From an uncultured Formosa sp. (GTDB lineage Bacteria > Bacteroidota > Bacteroidia > Flavobacteriales > Flavobacteriaceae): a stretch of 19,579 nucleotides of DNA. Shown here in pieces: positions 7,931 through 16,141 of this stretch; the first letter of the stretch is position 1; every line of letters begins with the position of its first letter. Location of the stretch: positions 1 through 19,579 of the forward strand of contig CABXZJ010000017.1 in assembly GCA_902516685.1 (NCBI GenBank), in the 5' to 3' direction. Made by a program: the position numbers and the translations under genes. Under the pieces are notes generated by a model. It had not been told where the DNA came from, ran no database searches, and was given only the letters and a program-made list of their open reading frames with translations.

Positions 7931-9256
7931 ATGAATATTACTAGACAAAATAAAGACGCTTTAAATGCAGTTATTACAGTCGAAATAGATAACAACGATT
8001 ACGCTGAAAAAGTACAAAAAACTTTAAGTAACTACAGAAAGTCTGCCAATATCCCAGGTTTTAGAATAGGTCAAGTTCCGATTGGTCTAGTCAAAAAAAA
8101 ATATAGTAAAGCGGTAATTGCGGAAGAGGTTAATAAATTGCTTCAAAAATCTCTAGAGAAATATCTTACTGATGAAAAGTTAGATTTACTAGGCAACCCA
8201 ATCCCAGTCCTAAAAGACGAGATTGATTGGGGTTCAGATTCACACAGTTTTTCTTTTGAAATTGGATTGAGTCCTAACTTTCAAATAAAATTAAAAGGGT
8301 GGAAATCAATTACACACTATAACATTATAGCTGATGATAAATTTATTGAAAATCAAATAAAGAATATTCAAAAACAATATGGTAAGATTACATCAAAAAA
8401 AATAGTAGATAGCGCTGATGAGATTTCCGGAGTGTTTTCAAATACTGAAGCTGGAATTGAATCTACAACAACTATAAACTTGGATAAAATTAAAGGTAAG
8501 GTCAACCAAAAAAAGTTCCTTGGTGCTAAGACTGGAGATGTTATTGCGCTGAAAACTAAAGGACTTTTTAGTGATGAAAATGATGCAAAGAATCACTTAA
8601 AGCTAGATAATGTTTCGGCCAAGAGCTTAAATGTTGATGTAAGTTTTAAAATTAATGAAATTAATAATAGGGTTCCAGCTGATTTAGATCAAGAATTATT
8701 TGACAAACTATTTGGGAAAGGTGTGGTAAAAACAGTTACTGAGTTAAAAAATAAGTTAAGAACAGATGCTGAAAAACAGTTTACTCAGCAATCGGATCAG
8801 AAATTATTAAATGATGTTACAACATATTTAGTCGATAATACAAAATTTAAACTTCCTGAAGAATTTTTGAAAAAATGGTTACAAACAGCGGGAGATGAAA
8901 CTTTAACTGAAATTCAGGCTGCAGAAGAATACGATAAGTCTGAGAAAAGTATGCGTTATCAACTTATAGAAAGTAAATTAATATCAGAAAATAATTTACA
9001 AGTAGATTTTGATCAACTTAAATCTTATGCTGGTGAAATGATAAAAAAACAAATGGCTCAGTTTGGACAGTTAAACCCATCTAATAAAGAAGTTGACGAT
9101 GTTGTAACCAGAGTTCTTTCTAATAAGGATGAGGTTAAACGCATGTCAGAACAACTAACAAGTCAGAAATTATTAGAATATTTCAAAGAAAATGCTAAGC
9201 TTAAGAGAAAAAACATAAATTATGATGCTTTTATAAAAGAAGTATATGGCAAGTAA
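7931..9256 (+). CDS. tig: Trigger factor (ribosome-associated chaperone)
   Basis: Trigger factor binds the ribosome near the nascent-chain exit and shields emerging polypeptides. The 441-residue protein has the ribosome-binding domain (about 1-110) with its signature PGFRIGQVP at 42-50, followed by the family's IGLVKKKY. The long charged helical C-terminal chaperone domain spans about 245-441. The middle (about 150-245), where the proteobacterial protein has an FKBP-type PPIase, is degenerate: the canonical Gly/Phe-rich active-site pattern is absent, and it reads SGVFSNTEAGIESTTTINL and onward. This fits what I know of Bacteroidota trigger factors. Strong promoter upstream; clpP follows after 62 bp. 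The tig-clpP-clpX order is widespread and ties folding of new proteins to regulated degradation. Confidence 0.94.
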   Translation: MNITRQNKDALNAVITVEIDNNDYAEKVQKTLSNYRKSANIPGFRIGQVPIGLVKKKYSKAVIAEEVNKLLQKSLEKYLTDEKLDLLGNPIPVLKDEIDWGSDSHSFSFEIGLSPNFQIKLKGWKSITHYNIIADDKFIENQIKNIQKQYGKITSKKIVDSADEISGVFSNTEAGIESTTTINLDKIKGKVNQKKFLGAKTGDVIALKTKGLFSDENDAKNHLKLDNVSAKSLNVDVSFKINEINNRVPADLDQELFDKLFGKGVVKTVTELKNKLRTDAEKQFTQQSDQKLLNDVTTYLVDNTKFKLPEEFLKKWLQTAGDETLTEIQAAEEYDKSEKSMRYQLIESKLISENNLQVDFDQLKSYAGEMIKKQMAQFGQLNPSNKEVDDVVTRVLSNKDEVKRMSEQLTSQKLLEYFKENAKLKRKNINYDAFIKEVYGK

Positions 9257-9318
9257 TTTTTATAAATTAATCAAATTTAAAATAATATTATATTTACAAT
9301 CTAAAAAATAGTATCAAT

Positions 9319-9996
9319 ATGGATTACGGAAACGAATTTAAAAAGTTTGCAATAAAAGATCAAGGTATCAGCAGCACTTATTACGATAAAATAGTAAGCA
9401 GCATAAACCCCATGGGTCTGACACCAAATATTATTGAAGAAAGACAAATGAATATTGCCATTTTTGATGTCTTCTCAAGGTTGATGATGGATCGTATTAT
9501 TTTCTTAGGAACAGCTATTAATGACCAAGTTGCTAATATAATCCAAGCCCAATTATTATTTTTGGAAAGCACTGATTCAACAAAAGATATCCAAATTTAT
9601 ATTAATTCACCTGGAGGAAGTGTTTATGCAGGATTAGGAATCTATGATACTATGCAACTAATAAAACCAAATGTAGCTACCATATGTACAGGTATGGCAG
9701 CATCAATGGGTGCAGTTTTATTGTGCGCTGGAGAAAAAGGGAAGCGAAGTGGATTGACACACTCAAGGGTCATGATTCATCAACCTTTAGGTGGAGCTCA
9801 AGGCCAAGCTAGCGATATTGAAATTACTGCGCGCGAAATTTTGACTCTTAAAGAAGAGCTTTATAAGATTATTTCAAAACACTCGGGTCAAGATTACGAA
9901 AAAGTTTATGCTGATAGTGACCGTGATTATTGGATGAAAGCAGACAAAGCCTTAGATTATGGGATGATAGACGAAATTCTATCAAGCAAATCTTAA
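9319..9996 (+). CDS. clpP: ATP-dependent Clp protease, proteolytic subunit
   Basis: ClpP is the tetradecameric serine protease chamber that degrades proteins unfolded by ClpX or other Clp ATPases. All family signatures are present in 225 residues: YINSPGGSVYAG (94-105), GMAASMGA (125-132) with catalytic Ser129, MIHQPLGG (152-159) with His154, and SDRDYWM (200-206) with catalytic Asp203. The N-terminus before NIIEERQMN (about residue 38) is a roughly 35-residue extension likely to be removed as a propeptide. The start ATG 9319 is the first Met after the 62-bp gap. A weak -7-like TATATTTA lies at 9289-9296, but no -33 element is seen, so cotranscription with tig is likely. clpX begins 26 bp downstream. 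Confidence 0.97.
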   Translation: MDYGNEFKKFAIKDQGISSTYYDKIVSSINPMGLTPNIIEERQMNIAIFDVFSRLMMDRIIFLGTAINDQVANIIQAQLLFLESTDSTKDIQIYINSPGGSVYAGLGIYDTMQLIKPNVATICTGMAASMGAVLLCAGEKGKRSGLTHSRVMIHQPLGGAQGQASDIEITAREILTLKEELYKIISKHSGQDYEKVYADSDRDYWMKADKALDYGMIDEILSSKS

Positions 9997-10022
9997 ATCG
10001 AATAAATTAATACACTCTTTTC

Positions 10023-11255
10023 ATGACTAAAGAAGTTTTGGAATGTTCATTTTGTGGAAAACAAAAAGCAGATACAAATTTGTTGATAGCTGGACTTGAT
10101 GCTCATATTTGTGATAATTGTATTGAACAGGCACATGGTATTGTAGTTGAGGAATCTAAACATCAGAATAACGAGATTAGTTCTGATTTTATGCTCAAGA
10201 AGCCAAAAGGAATCAAAGAATTTTTAGATAATTATGTAATTGGTCAAAGTCAGACCAAGAAGGTGATGTCTGTAGCGGTATATAATCATTACAAAAGATT
10301 GTTACAATCTTCCAATATTGATGATGATATTGAAATTCAGAAAAGTAATATTATTATGGTAGGTCAGACAGGTACTGGGAAGACTTTGATGGCTAAAACT
10401 ATTTCAAAGATGCTTAATGTTCCCTTAGCTATTGTTGACGCCACTGTAATGACTGAAGCGGGTTACGTTGGGGAGGATGTTGAAAGCATGCTAACACGAC
10501 TTTTACAAGCTGCAGATTATGATAAAGAAAAAGCAGAAAGGGGTATCGTATTTATCGATGAAATTGATAAAATTGCTCGTAAAAGCGATAATCCATCAAT
10601 AACTAGAGACGTTTCAGGTGAAGGCGTACAACAAGCCTTGCTTAAATTACTTGAAGGTACAATAGTTAATGTTCCACCTAAAGGAGGTAGAAAACATCCC
10701 GATCAAAAATTCGTTGAGATAAATACAGAAAATATTCTGTTTATTGCTGGAGGAGCATTTGATGGAATTGAACGTTATATCTCTAAGCGATTAAATATGG
10801 CAGCTATTGGTTATAAATCTTCTCACAAGTTTGATGAAATCAATCCCAAAAATCTTTTACAATATATTACTCCAAGAGATTTAAAAGATTTCGGTCTAAT
10901 CCCTGAAATAATAGGAAGATTGCCTGTTTTAACTCATATGAACCCTTTGGACGAATCAACTCTCAGAGCGATTTTAACAAAACCAAAAAATGCAATTGTC
11001 AAACAATATAAAAAATTATTTAAGATGGATAATATCACACTATCTTTTGAAGATGATGCTTTAGATTTTATTGTCAAGAGAGCCATTGAATACAAGTTAG
11101 GCGCTAGAGGATTACGTTCATTATGTGAAGAAATTTTGACTGATGCAATGTTTACACTTCCAGGGAGTGAAGAAAAATCTCTTTCAGTTGATAAGTCCTA
11201 CGCAAAAAAACATCTTAGCCGAAATAAGCTTAAACAACTAAAAGCAGTTTCATAA
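10023..11255 (+). CDS. clpX: ATP-dependent Clp protease ATP-binding subunit ClpX
   Basis: ClpX is the hexameric AAA+ unfoldase that recognises tagged substrates and feeds them to ClpP. In 410 residues the order is: N-terminal zinc finger with Cys8, Cys11, Cys30 and Cys33; Walker A GQTGTGKT at 114-121; pore loop GYVG at 147-150; Walker B IVFIDEID at 175-182; the RKH loop at 223-225; IGY at 262-264, where the ClpP-docking loop of other ClpX proteins has IGF; then the [11 protein letters not shown] and GARGLRSL sensor regions. The length matches the family. It is the last gene of the tig-clpP-clpX operon. The stop lies 8 bp from the end of the convergent GH3 gene, with no visible terminator between them. 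Confidence 0.97.
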   Translation: MTKEVLECSFCGKQKADTNLLIAGLDAHICDNCIEQAHGIVVEESKHQNNEISSDFMLKKPKGIKEFLDNYVIGQSQTKKVMSVAVYNHYKRLLQSSNIDDDIEIQKSNIIMVGQTGTGKTLMAKTISKMLNVPLAIVDATVMTEAGYVGEDVESMLTRLLQAADYDKEKAERGIVFIDEIDKIARKSDNPSITRDVSGEGVQQALLKLLEGTIVNVPPKGGRKHPDQKFVEINTENILFIAGGAFDGIERYISKRLNMAAIGYKSSHKFDEINPKNLLQYITPRDLKDFGLIPEIIGRLPVLTHMNPLDESTLRAILTKPKNAIVKQYKKLFKMDNITLSFEDDALDFIVKRAIEYKLGARGLRSLCEEILTDAMFTLPGSEEKSLSVDKSYAKKHLSRNKLKQLKAVS

Positions 11256-11263
11256 AATTACTA

Positions 11264-12784
11264 TCAATTATTTTTATTAAAATCTCCTAAACTTTCTAAA
11301 AATAATCTTGAGTTGGAAAGCCGAGGGATTTTGTGCTGTCCACCTAATTTATTTTTCATTTTTAACCAATCGTGAAAAAGACCATTTCTTGCAACTCTTA
11401 CTTTTGGAGGGTTAAGAGTAGTACTATTGTAGCGTTTTGCTTCGTAGTCAGAATTTAGTGATTTAAGTGCATTATCAAGAAGAGCTGTAAAATAAAGTAA
11501 ATCATTTGGTGGAGTTTTAAATTCAATCAGCCACTCGTGTGCTCCTTTTAGATTATCTTTCATGAAAATAGGTGCAACAGTATAATCCCGAATTTCACAA
11601 TTATTTTTTTTGCAAACAATTTCTAGTGCTTTATTAGTATTTTCAATTATGAGCTCTTCACCAAATACATTAATAAAATGTTTTGTACGGCCAGAAACTT
11701 TAATTCTGTAAGGGTTAATGTTTGTGAACCGAACTGTATCTCCAATTTGATATCTCCAAAGACCCGCATTAGTTGTTATCACAATCGCATAATTTTTTCC
11801 TTTTTCGACTCTCCATAAAGGAATTAATTTTTGATTTTTTTTCCCATAGGTATCCATTGGAATAAACTCGTAAAAAATCCCATAATCTAACATCAACATT
11901 AATTCATCAGAATTATTACGATCTTGAATTCCAAAAAATCCTTCAGATGCATTATAAGTTTCATAATATTTAAAATTGCTGGAAGGGATAATTTTTTTGT
12001 ACTCCGACGCATAAGGTAAGAAACTTACCCCTCCATGAAAGTAAACTTCTAGATTAGGCCAGACTTCTAGAATATGAGATTTTTTAGAGGACTCTAAAAC
12101 ATTATTTAATAATACTAACATCCAAGAAGGCACACCAGCTAGACTTGTAACATTTTCATTTTTAGTCTCATTTACAATAGCCTGCATTTTCGTTTCCCAA
12201 TCACTCATTAATGATACTTTATTATTAGGGGTGCTACTAAATTCAGCCCAAAAAGGCATATTATCAATTAATATAGCAGATAAATCTCCAAAAACAGTTC
12301 CATTTTCTTCATATAATTCTTTACTTCCTCCTAAGCGCAAATTTTTACCATTAAACAATTCAGATTCTGGATTGTTGTTCAAATACATACAAAGCAAATC
12401 CTTTCCAGCAGCATAATGGCACTTTTCTAAAGAAGCATCACTAACGGGGATAAATTTACTTTTAGCACTAGTAGTGCCACTTGATTTAGCAAACCATTTT
12501 ATTGGTTTATGCCAAAAAATATTCTGCTCACCTTTTCTTGAACGCTCTATTAAACCCTGATAACTGTCATAAGTGGAAATAGGAATACGCTCGGCAAATT
12601 CATCGTAAGATTTGATTGATTTAAAATTATATTTTATACCCAGTTCTGTATTTTTAGCTTCCTCAATAAGATTAGTAAGTAATTCACTTTGGACTTCATA
12701 AGGGTATTTTATAAATAATTCAATTTGATGAAACCGTTTCTTTAAGAACCATGAAGCCACAGAATTTACTAAAGGAAATGCCAT
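11264..12784 (-). CDS. GH3-family acyl-adenylating enzyme
   Basis: A 506-residue member of the GH3 branch of adenylate-forming enzymes, named for the plant enzymes that conjugate auxin or jasmonate with amino acids. Such proteins activate a carboxylate with ATP to an acyl-AMP and usually transfer it to an amine. Visible motifs are the phosphate-binding loop SSGTTSAKSK (101-110), the YETYNASEG motif (274-282) that contacts the adenine/ribose region, and WRYQIGDTVRF (343-353) before the C-terminal lid domain. All ATP-binding motifs look intact. I start at ATG 12784 (MAFPLVNSVASWFLKKRF), the usual flavobacterial opening; the longer frame to 12829 would run to the DUF2797 start codon. It is a single-gene unit, divergent from DUF2797 with a 44-bp gap. 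The acyl and amine substrates are unknown. Confidence 0.9.
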   Translation of the reverse strand: MAFPLVNSVASWFLKKRFHQIELFIKYPYEVQSELLTNLIEEAKNTELGIKYNFKSIKSYDEFAERIPISTYDSYQGLIERSRKGEQNIFWHKPIKWFAKSSGTTSAKSKFIPVSDASLEKCHYAAGKDLLCMYLNNNPESELFNGKNLRLGGSKELYEENGTVFGDLSAILIDNMPFWAEFSSTPNNKVSLMSDWETKMQAIVNETKNENVTSLAGVPSWMLVLLNNVLESSKKSHILEVWPNLEVYFHGGVSFLPYASEYKKIIPSSNFKYYETYNASEGFFGIQDRNNSDELMLMLDYGIFYEFIPMDTYGKKNQKLIPLWRVEKGKNYAIVITTNAGLWRYQIGDTVRFTNINPYRIKVSGRTKHFINVFGEELIIENTNKALEIVCKKNNCEIRDYTVAPIFMKDNLKGAHEWLIEFKTPPNDLLYFTALLDNALKSLNSDYEAKRYNSTTLNPPKVRVARNGLFHDWLKMKNKLGGQHKIPRLSNSRLFLESLGDFNKNN

Positions 12785-12828
12785 AAAATTATTTATATTT
12801 ACTAGGTTAAAAATAATAAAATTTATCA

Positions 12829-13626
12829 ATGCTTTACAAAGGCGTACTCACAAAAATGCGAACGGAGCTTTCTATGCCCATAAATTATTATTTAACAATT
12901 GGATGTGATTTTATCCAGGTTCATCAATTATTACAAAAAAAAATAAAATTAAACTTCATTGGGTACCAATGTTTAAGTTGTAGCAGTAGTGGAATTATTT
13001 TCCGACAAGGTTTTTGTAAATCTTGTTTTTTTGAATTACCCCAAACCGCTGATTGGATTATGCACCCAGAAAAAAGTAAAGCTCATTTAGGGATAGAAGA
13101 AAGAGACTTAAAATATGAAAAAAATGTGCAATTGCAACCCCATATAGTTTATCTAGCCAATTCAAGTAATGTGAAGGTGGGTGTAACTCGAAAAACACAA
13201 TTACCTACAAGATGGATTGACCAGGGGGCTCAATCAGCTTTAGAAATTTTGGAAGTACCAAACCGATATTTAGCAGGTATAGCTGAAGTAGCATTAAAAG
13301 AATATGTTAGTGATAAAACTAATTGGCGCGAAATGCTAAAACAAAAAAGAACCAATGAAAGCCTATTAAATTGGCGCAATAAATTAATTCCATACTTACC
13401 TCAGGAGGTTCAGCCCTATATTTTAAATAATAATGAAGTATTAAATTTGAACTTTCCTGTAGATAAATATCCGGAAAAGCCAAAAAGTTTAAATATTATT
13501 AAAAGTCTTGAATTTGAAGGAGTTCTTTCAGGTGTTAAAGGACAATATCTCATTTTTGAAGATGATACTGTATTTAACGTAAGGAGTAATGAAGGAATCG
13601 TTGTTGAGTTAGACGTCGTGGGCTAA
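12829..13626 (+). CDS. DUF2797 family protein (zinc-knuckle, GIY-YIG-like)
   Basis: A 265-residue protein of unknown function. Cys48, Cys51, Cys63 and Cys66 (CLSC ... CKSC) form a probable zinc site. After it comes a block at 106-129 (IVYLANSSNVKVGVTRKTQL, then PTRW) that resembles the core of GIY-YIG-type domains, with a VYL strand followed by KVGVTR. Whether it has nuclease activity cannot be judged. The C-terminal 60 residues include a small beta domain (GVLSGVKGQYLIFEDDTVFNV). No signal peptide or membrane segment is seen, so it is probably cytoplasmic. ATG 12829 starts 44 bp from the divergent GH3 start; a start at the internal Met10 is also possible. The 3' end overlaps the convergent transporter gene by 4 bp. 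The family assignment rests on memory of its CxxC and KVG-R pattern and its common pairing with GH3. Confidence 0.82.
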   Translation: MLYKGVLTKMRTELSMPINYYLTIGCDFIQVHQLLQKKIKLNFIGYQCLSCSSSGIIFRQGFCKSCFFELPQTADWIMHPEKSKAHLGIEERDLKYEKNVQLQPHIVYLANSSNVKVGVTRKTQLPTRWIDQGAQSALEILEVPNRYLAGIAEVALKEYVSDKTNWREMLKQKRTNESLLNWRNKLIPYLPQEVQPYILNNNEVLNLNFPVDKYPEKPKSLNIIKSLEFEGVLSGVKGQYLIFEDDTVFNVRSNEGIVVELDVVG

Positions 13627-14327
13627 TCTAATTCAATTTCTTGATTAATTTTTAAACAAAAGCGTTTTCTAAAAATGAATACACCCAAGTATAAAAATGG
13701 TGTGTCTAATGCGGCTATAATAACTTTGAATAAAAATCCGGCTAATAGCAAACCACTAAATAAGCTCCAATCAATTTCACCAAAAAAACAAAGTAAAAGT
13801 AATACAGTTGCTGTGTCTACAAATTGTGATAGAAATGTAGAACAATTATTGCGAAACCAAAGATGTTTCCCCTTCGTTATTTGCTTCCAGTAATGGTAGA
13901 TTTGAATGTCTACAAACTGTGCAAATAAATAAGCCATCATACTAGCCATAACAGCAATTGCCGTACTACCAAAAACGGTAGAAAATAATTCATCTGAAAC
14001 AGGAGACCATTCAGTTGCTGGAACAGCATTAGCTATGTAAATTATGGCCATAGCAAAAAAAGATGCAAAAATACCCCCAACTACGACTTCGTTTGCCTTC
14101 TTTTTACCATATATTTCACTTATGAGGTCAGTAATGAGGAAGGTAACTGGGTAAGGTAAAATACCAACTGAAATCTCAAATAGTTTGATGTTCCAAATTG
14201 ATAATTCAAGCGGATAATAATAAAAGAACTTTTTAAAAATAAGATTTGAAACAACTAATGAGGTAATAAATAAAAGACCAAGAATTAAATAAAGCCGTCT
14301 TGCTAATATGGTGTCTCTGGGTTTCAT
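13623..14327 (-). CDS. Queuosine precursor transporter (YhhQ/DUF165 family)
   Basis: An inner membrane protein of 234 residues with about six hydrophobic helices: about 11-31, 46-64, 78-98, 120-140, 170-185 and 190-215. Family signatures are PYPVTFLITDLISEIYGKK (58-76) and FAQFVDIQIYHYWK, followed by a RNN-containing segment and SQFVDT. Members of the family import 7-deazaguanine precursors such as preQ0/preQ1 for the tRNA-modified base queuosine. No queuosine biosynthesis gene is nearby, so this strain may salvage or synthesise elsewhere. ATG 14327 is a good start (MKPRDTILARRLYLILG). It is divergent from folK-dNK with a 68-bp gap, and its TAG stop overlaps the DUF2797 stop on the other strand. 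Confidence 0.9.
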   Translation of the reverse strand: MKPRDTILARRLYLILGLLFITSLVVSNLIFKKFFYYYPLELSIWNIKLFEISVGILPYPVTFLITDLISEIYGKKKANEVVVGGIFASFFAMAIIYIANAVPATEWSPVSDELFSTVFGSTAIAVMASMMAYLFAQFVDIQIYHYWKQITKGKHLWFRNNCSTFLSQFVDTATVLLLLCFFGEIDWSLFSGLLLAGFLFKVIIAALDTPFLYLGVFIFRKRFCLKINQEIELD

Positions 14328-14395
14328 TCGCTGTAGATAAATACTTATGTAAAGATATAATATTAATTTTTCTTTTACTTAAATTGCTATTTGTT

Positions 14396-15523
14396 ATGAC
14401 AATACAAAAACAAATTTATATTGGTTTAGGAAGTAATGTAGGTAATAGATTTTCATATCTTCAAACTGCAATTGAAGCAATTCATTATGAAATTGGGAGT
14501 ATTACAGCTATTTCTAATTGTTATGAAACTCCTTCAATGGGATTTAAGGGAGATAATTTTCTAAATGCTTGTATTGAAGTCCGAAATAGTTTGACTGCGG
14601 AATTACTTCTTTCAAAACTATTGTTGATTGAAGAACGCTCAGGACGAAAGCGCTATTTAGATGGTCAGTATCATTCTCGAACTTTAGATCTTGACATCTT
14701 ATTTTTTGAGCAAGAAATCATAGAAAATGAATTACTTAGTGTACCCCATCCCCGGCTAGAAAATCGTCTTTTTGTTTTACGACCTTTAGCTGATATAGCC
14801 CCCGATTTCATACATCCTAAGTCAAAAAAAACTATCTTTAAGCTGCTGAATCTGTGTAATGATATTAGTCAGATATCAAAGCAAAATAAAAAGCTAAAAA
14901 ACCCTTTGCATGATATTGATTTTTCAAGTTATAATTTTATTGCCATTGAAGGAAATATTGGAGCTGGAAAAACAAGTTTAGCTAAAATGATGGCACAAGA
15001 TTTTAATGCTAAATCAATTTTTGAGCGTTTTGCAGATAACCCTTTTTTACCAAAATTCTATGATGATTCACAACGCTATGCTTTCCCACTTGAAATGTCA
15101 TTTCTTGCAGATCGTTTTCAGCAAATTTCAGATGATTTTGCACAACTTGATTTATTTAAAGATTTTATCATTTCAGACTATGAAGTTTTTAAATCTTTAA
15201 TTTTTTCAAAAATCACACTTTCAGAAGAGGAATTTTTATTGTATAGAAAGCTATTTTTTTTAGTTTATAAAGATGTAAAGCGTCCGGACTTGTATATTTA
15301 TCTACATCAAGATATTGACAAGTTGCAAACAAATATTAAAAAGAGAGGACGTGGTTATGAACGTAATTTAAGTCAAGAATATTTAAAAAAAATACATTTA
15401 GGATATTTAGACTTCATAAAAAATAATCCACCAGGGAAAGTCAAAATTATTGATATTAGTAATCGTGATTTTATTTGTAATCGTCACGACTACTTGTGGA
15501 TTTTATCTCAGATTAGTGGTTAA
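14396..15523 (+). CDS. folK: Bifunctional HPPK (FolK) / deoxynucleoside kinase fusion
   Basis: One 375-residue chain with two enzymes. Residues 1 to about 160 are HPPK, which pyrophosphorylates 6-hydroxymethyl-dihydropterin in folate synthesis: IGLGSNVGNR (9-18), the metal-binding RTLDLD (95-100), and PHPRLENRLFVLRPL (117-131). A linker rich in Lys/Asn (about 160-178) follows. Residues about 179-375 are a deoxynucleoside kinase: P-loop GNIGAGKT (186-193), FERFADNPFL (209-218), LADRFQQ, an ISDY motif (259-262), and the Arg-rich lid KRGRGYER (316-323). It would phosphorylate a deoxynucleoside, often deoxyadenosine in this family. I chose ATG 14396, directly before the HPPK fold; the earlier in-frame ATG at 14300 lies inside the divergent transporter gene. 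Fusions of this type are known in Bacteroidota. The last 11 bp overlap the convergent methyltransferase gene. Confidence 0.92.
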   Translation: MTIQKQIYIGLGSNVGNRFSYLQTAIEAIHYEIGSITAISNCYETPSMGFKGDNFLNACIEVRNSLTAELLLSKLLLIEERSGRKRYLDGQYHSRTLDLDILFFEQEIIENELLSVPHPRLENRLFVLRPLADIAPDFIHPKSKKTIFKLLNLCNDISQISKQNKKLKNPLHDIDFSSYNFIAIEGNIGAGKTSLAKMMAQDFNAKSIFERFADNPFLPKFYDDSQRYAFPLEMSFLADRFQQISDDFAQLDLFKDFIISDYEVFKSLIFSKITLSEEEFLLYRKLFFLVYKDVKRPDLYIYLHQDIDKLQTNIKKRGRGYERNLSQEYLKKIHLGYLDFIKNNPPGKVKIIDISNRDFICNRHDYLWILSQISG

Positions 15524-16043
15524 TTTTAGAAAACAAGTCCCACAAGACAACTCCACTGCTTACAGCCACATTAAGTGAATGTTTTGTTCCGTATTGTGGA
15601 ATTTCTATTATTCCATCACATCCGCTGACAACATCTTGGGACACACCTTTAACTTCGTGCCCAAAAACTAGTGCATAAGTTGTTTTTTTTTGAGGCACAA
15701 ATCTCTGAAGTTTAGTCGAATTCTCAGCTTGCTCAATTGCTATTACTTTGACTTTTTCAGATTGTAATTTTTTTACAATTGACTGAGTCTTCTCAGCGTA
15801 TGACCAGTCTACAGAATTCGTACTTCCTAACGCTGTTTTTTGGATGTCTTTATGAGGAGGAGTAGCCGTAATACCACACAGGTAAATATGTTTTACTCTA
15901 AATGCATCGGCAGTTCTAAAGACACTTCCCACGTTATTAAGGCTGCGGACATTGTCTAATATAATAATTAGTGGGGATTTTTCAGCTGCTTTAAAACTAT
16001 CTAAGCTTAATCGATTTAAATCACTATTTTTAATTTTCCGCAC
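15513..16043 (-). CDS. TrmH/SpoU-family RNA 2'-O-methyltransferase
   Basis: A SAM-dependent SPOUT methyltransferase that probably modifies a ribose 2'-OH in tRNA or rRNA. The 176-residue protein has all three motifs of the trefoil-knot fold: motif 1 LDNVRSLNNVGSVFRTAD (29-46), with the catalytic-type Asn and Arg; motif 2 LVFGHEVKGV (125-134); and motif 3 IPQYGTKHSLNVAVSSGVV (148-166). No N-terminal RNA-binding extension is present, so it is the minimal form. The start is GTG 16043 (read MRKIKNSDLNRLSLDSFK), supported because this opening resembles flavobacterial homologues and no better ATG lies near. A -7-like box (TAATTTTG) lies about 37 bases upstream. It is divergent from mutS and convergent with folK-dNK. 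The exact target cannot be assigned. Confidence 0.9.
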   Translation of the reverse strand: MRKIKNSDLNRLSLDSFKAAEKSPLIIILDNVRSLNNVGSVFRTADAFRVKHIYLCGITATPPHKDIQKTALGSTNSVDWSYAEKTQSIVKKLQSEKVKVIAIEQAENSTKLQRFVPQKKTTYALVFGHEVKGVSQDVVSGCDGIIEIPQYGTKHSLNVAVSSGVVLWDLFSKINH

Positions 16044-16079
16044 AGTTTAATTCTCAGTTATTAGGTTTTAAAAAAACAC

Positions 16080-16087
16080 CAAAATTA
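16080..16087 (-). promoter_or_regulatory. Candidate -7 box upstream of the TrmH-family gene
   Basis: In the 98-bp gap between this gene and mutS, the minus strand carries TAATTTTG, which fits TAnnTTTG and lies about 37 bases before the GTG start. The nearest TTTG upstream is 26 bases away instead of about 19, so the -33 element is doubtful. For mutS on the other strand I see only a partial box (TACGTTTT), about 20 bases before its start. Confidence 0.3.
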
Positions 16088-16141
16088 GTTACATTAGCAT
16101 CATAATATATCTACAAAAGTACGTTTTTAAACAAATATTCG

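Noticed and set aside
9381..9572. A 63-codon hydrophobic open frame antisense to clpP
   Set aside because: It lies opposite highly conserved ClpP codons, with no start signals; a hydrophobic antisense translation is expected by chance.
11256..11263. Bidirectional terminator between clpX and the GH3 gene
   Set aside because: Only 8 bases separate the stops, and no paired stem is present there.
14300..14395. Longer N-terminus for the folK-dNK protein
   Set aside because: The extra 32 residues overlap the divergent transporter gene and the gap between the two, and the HPPK fold begins right after ATG 14396.
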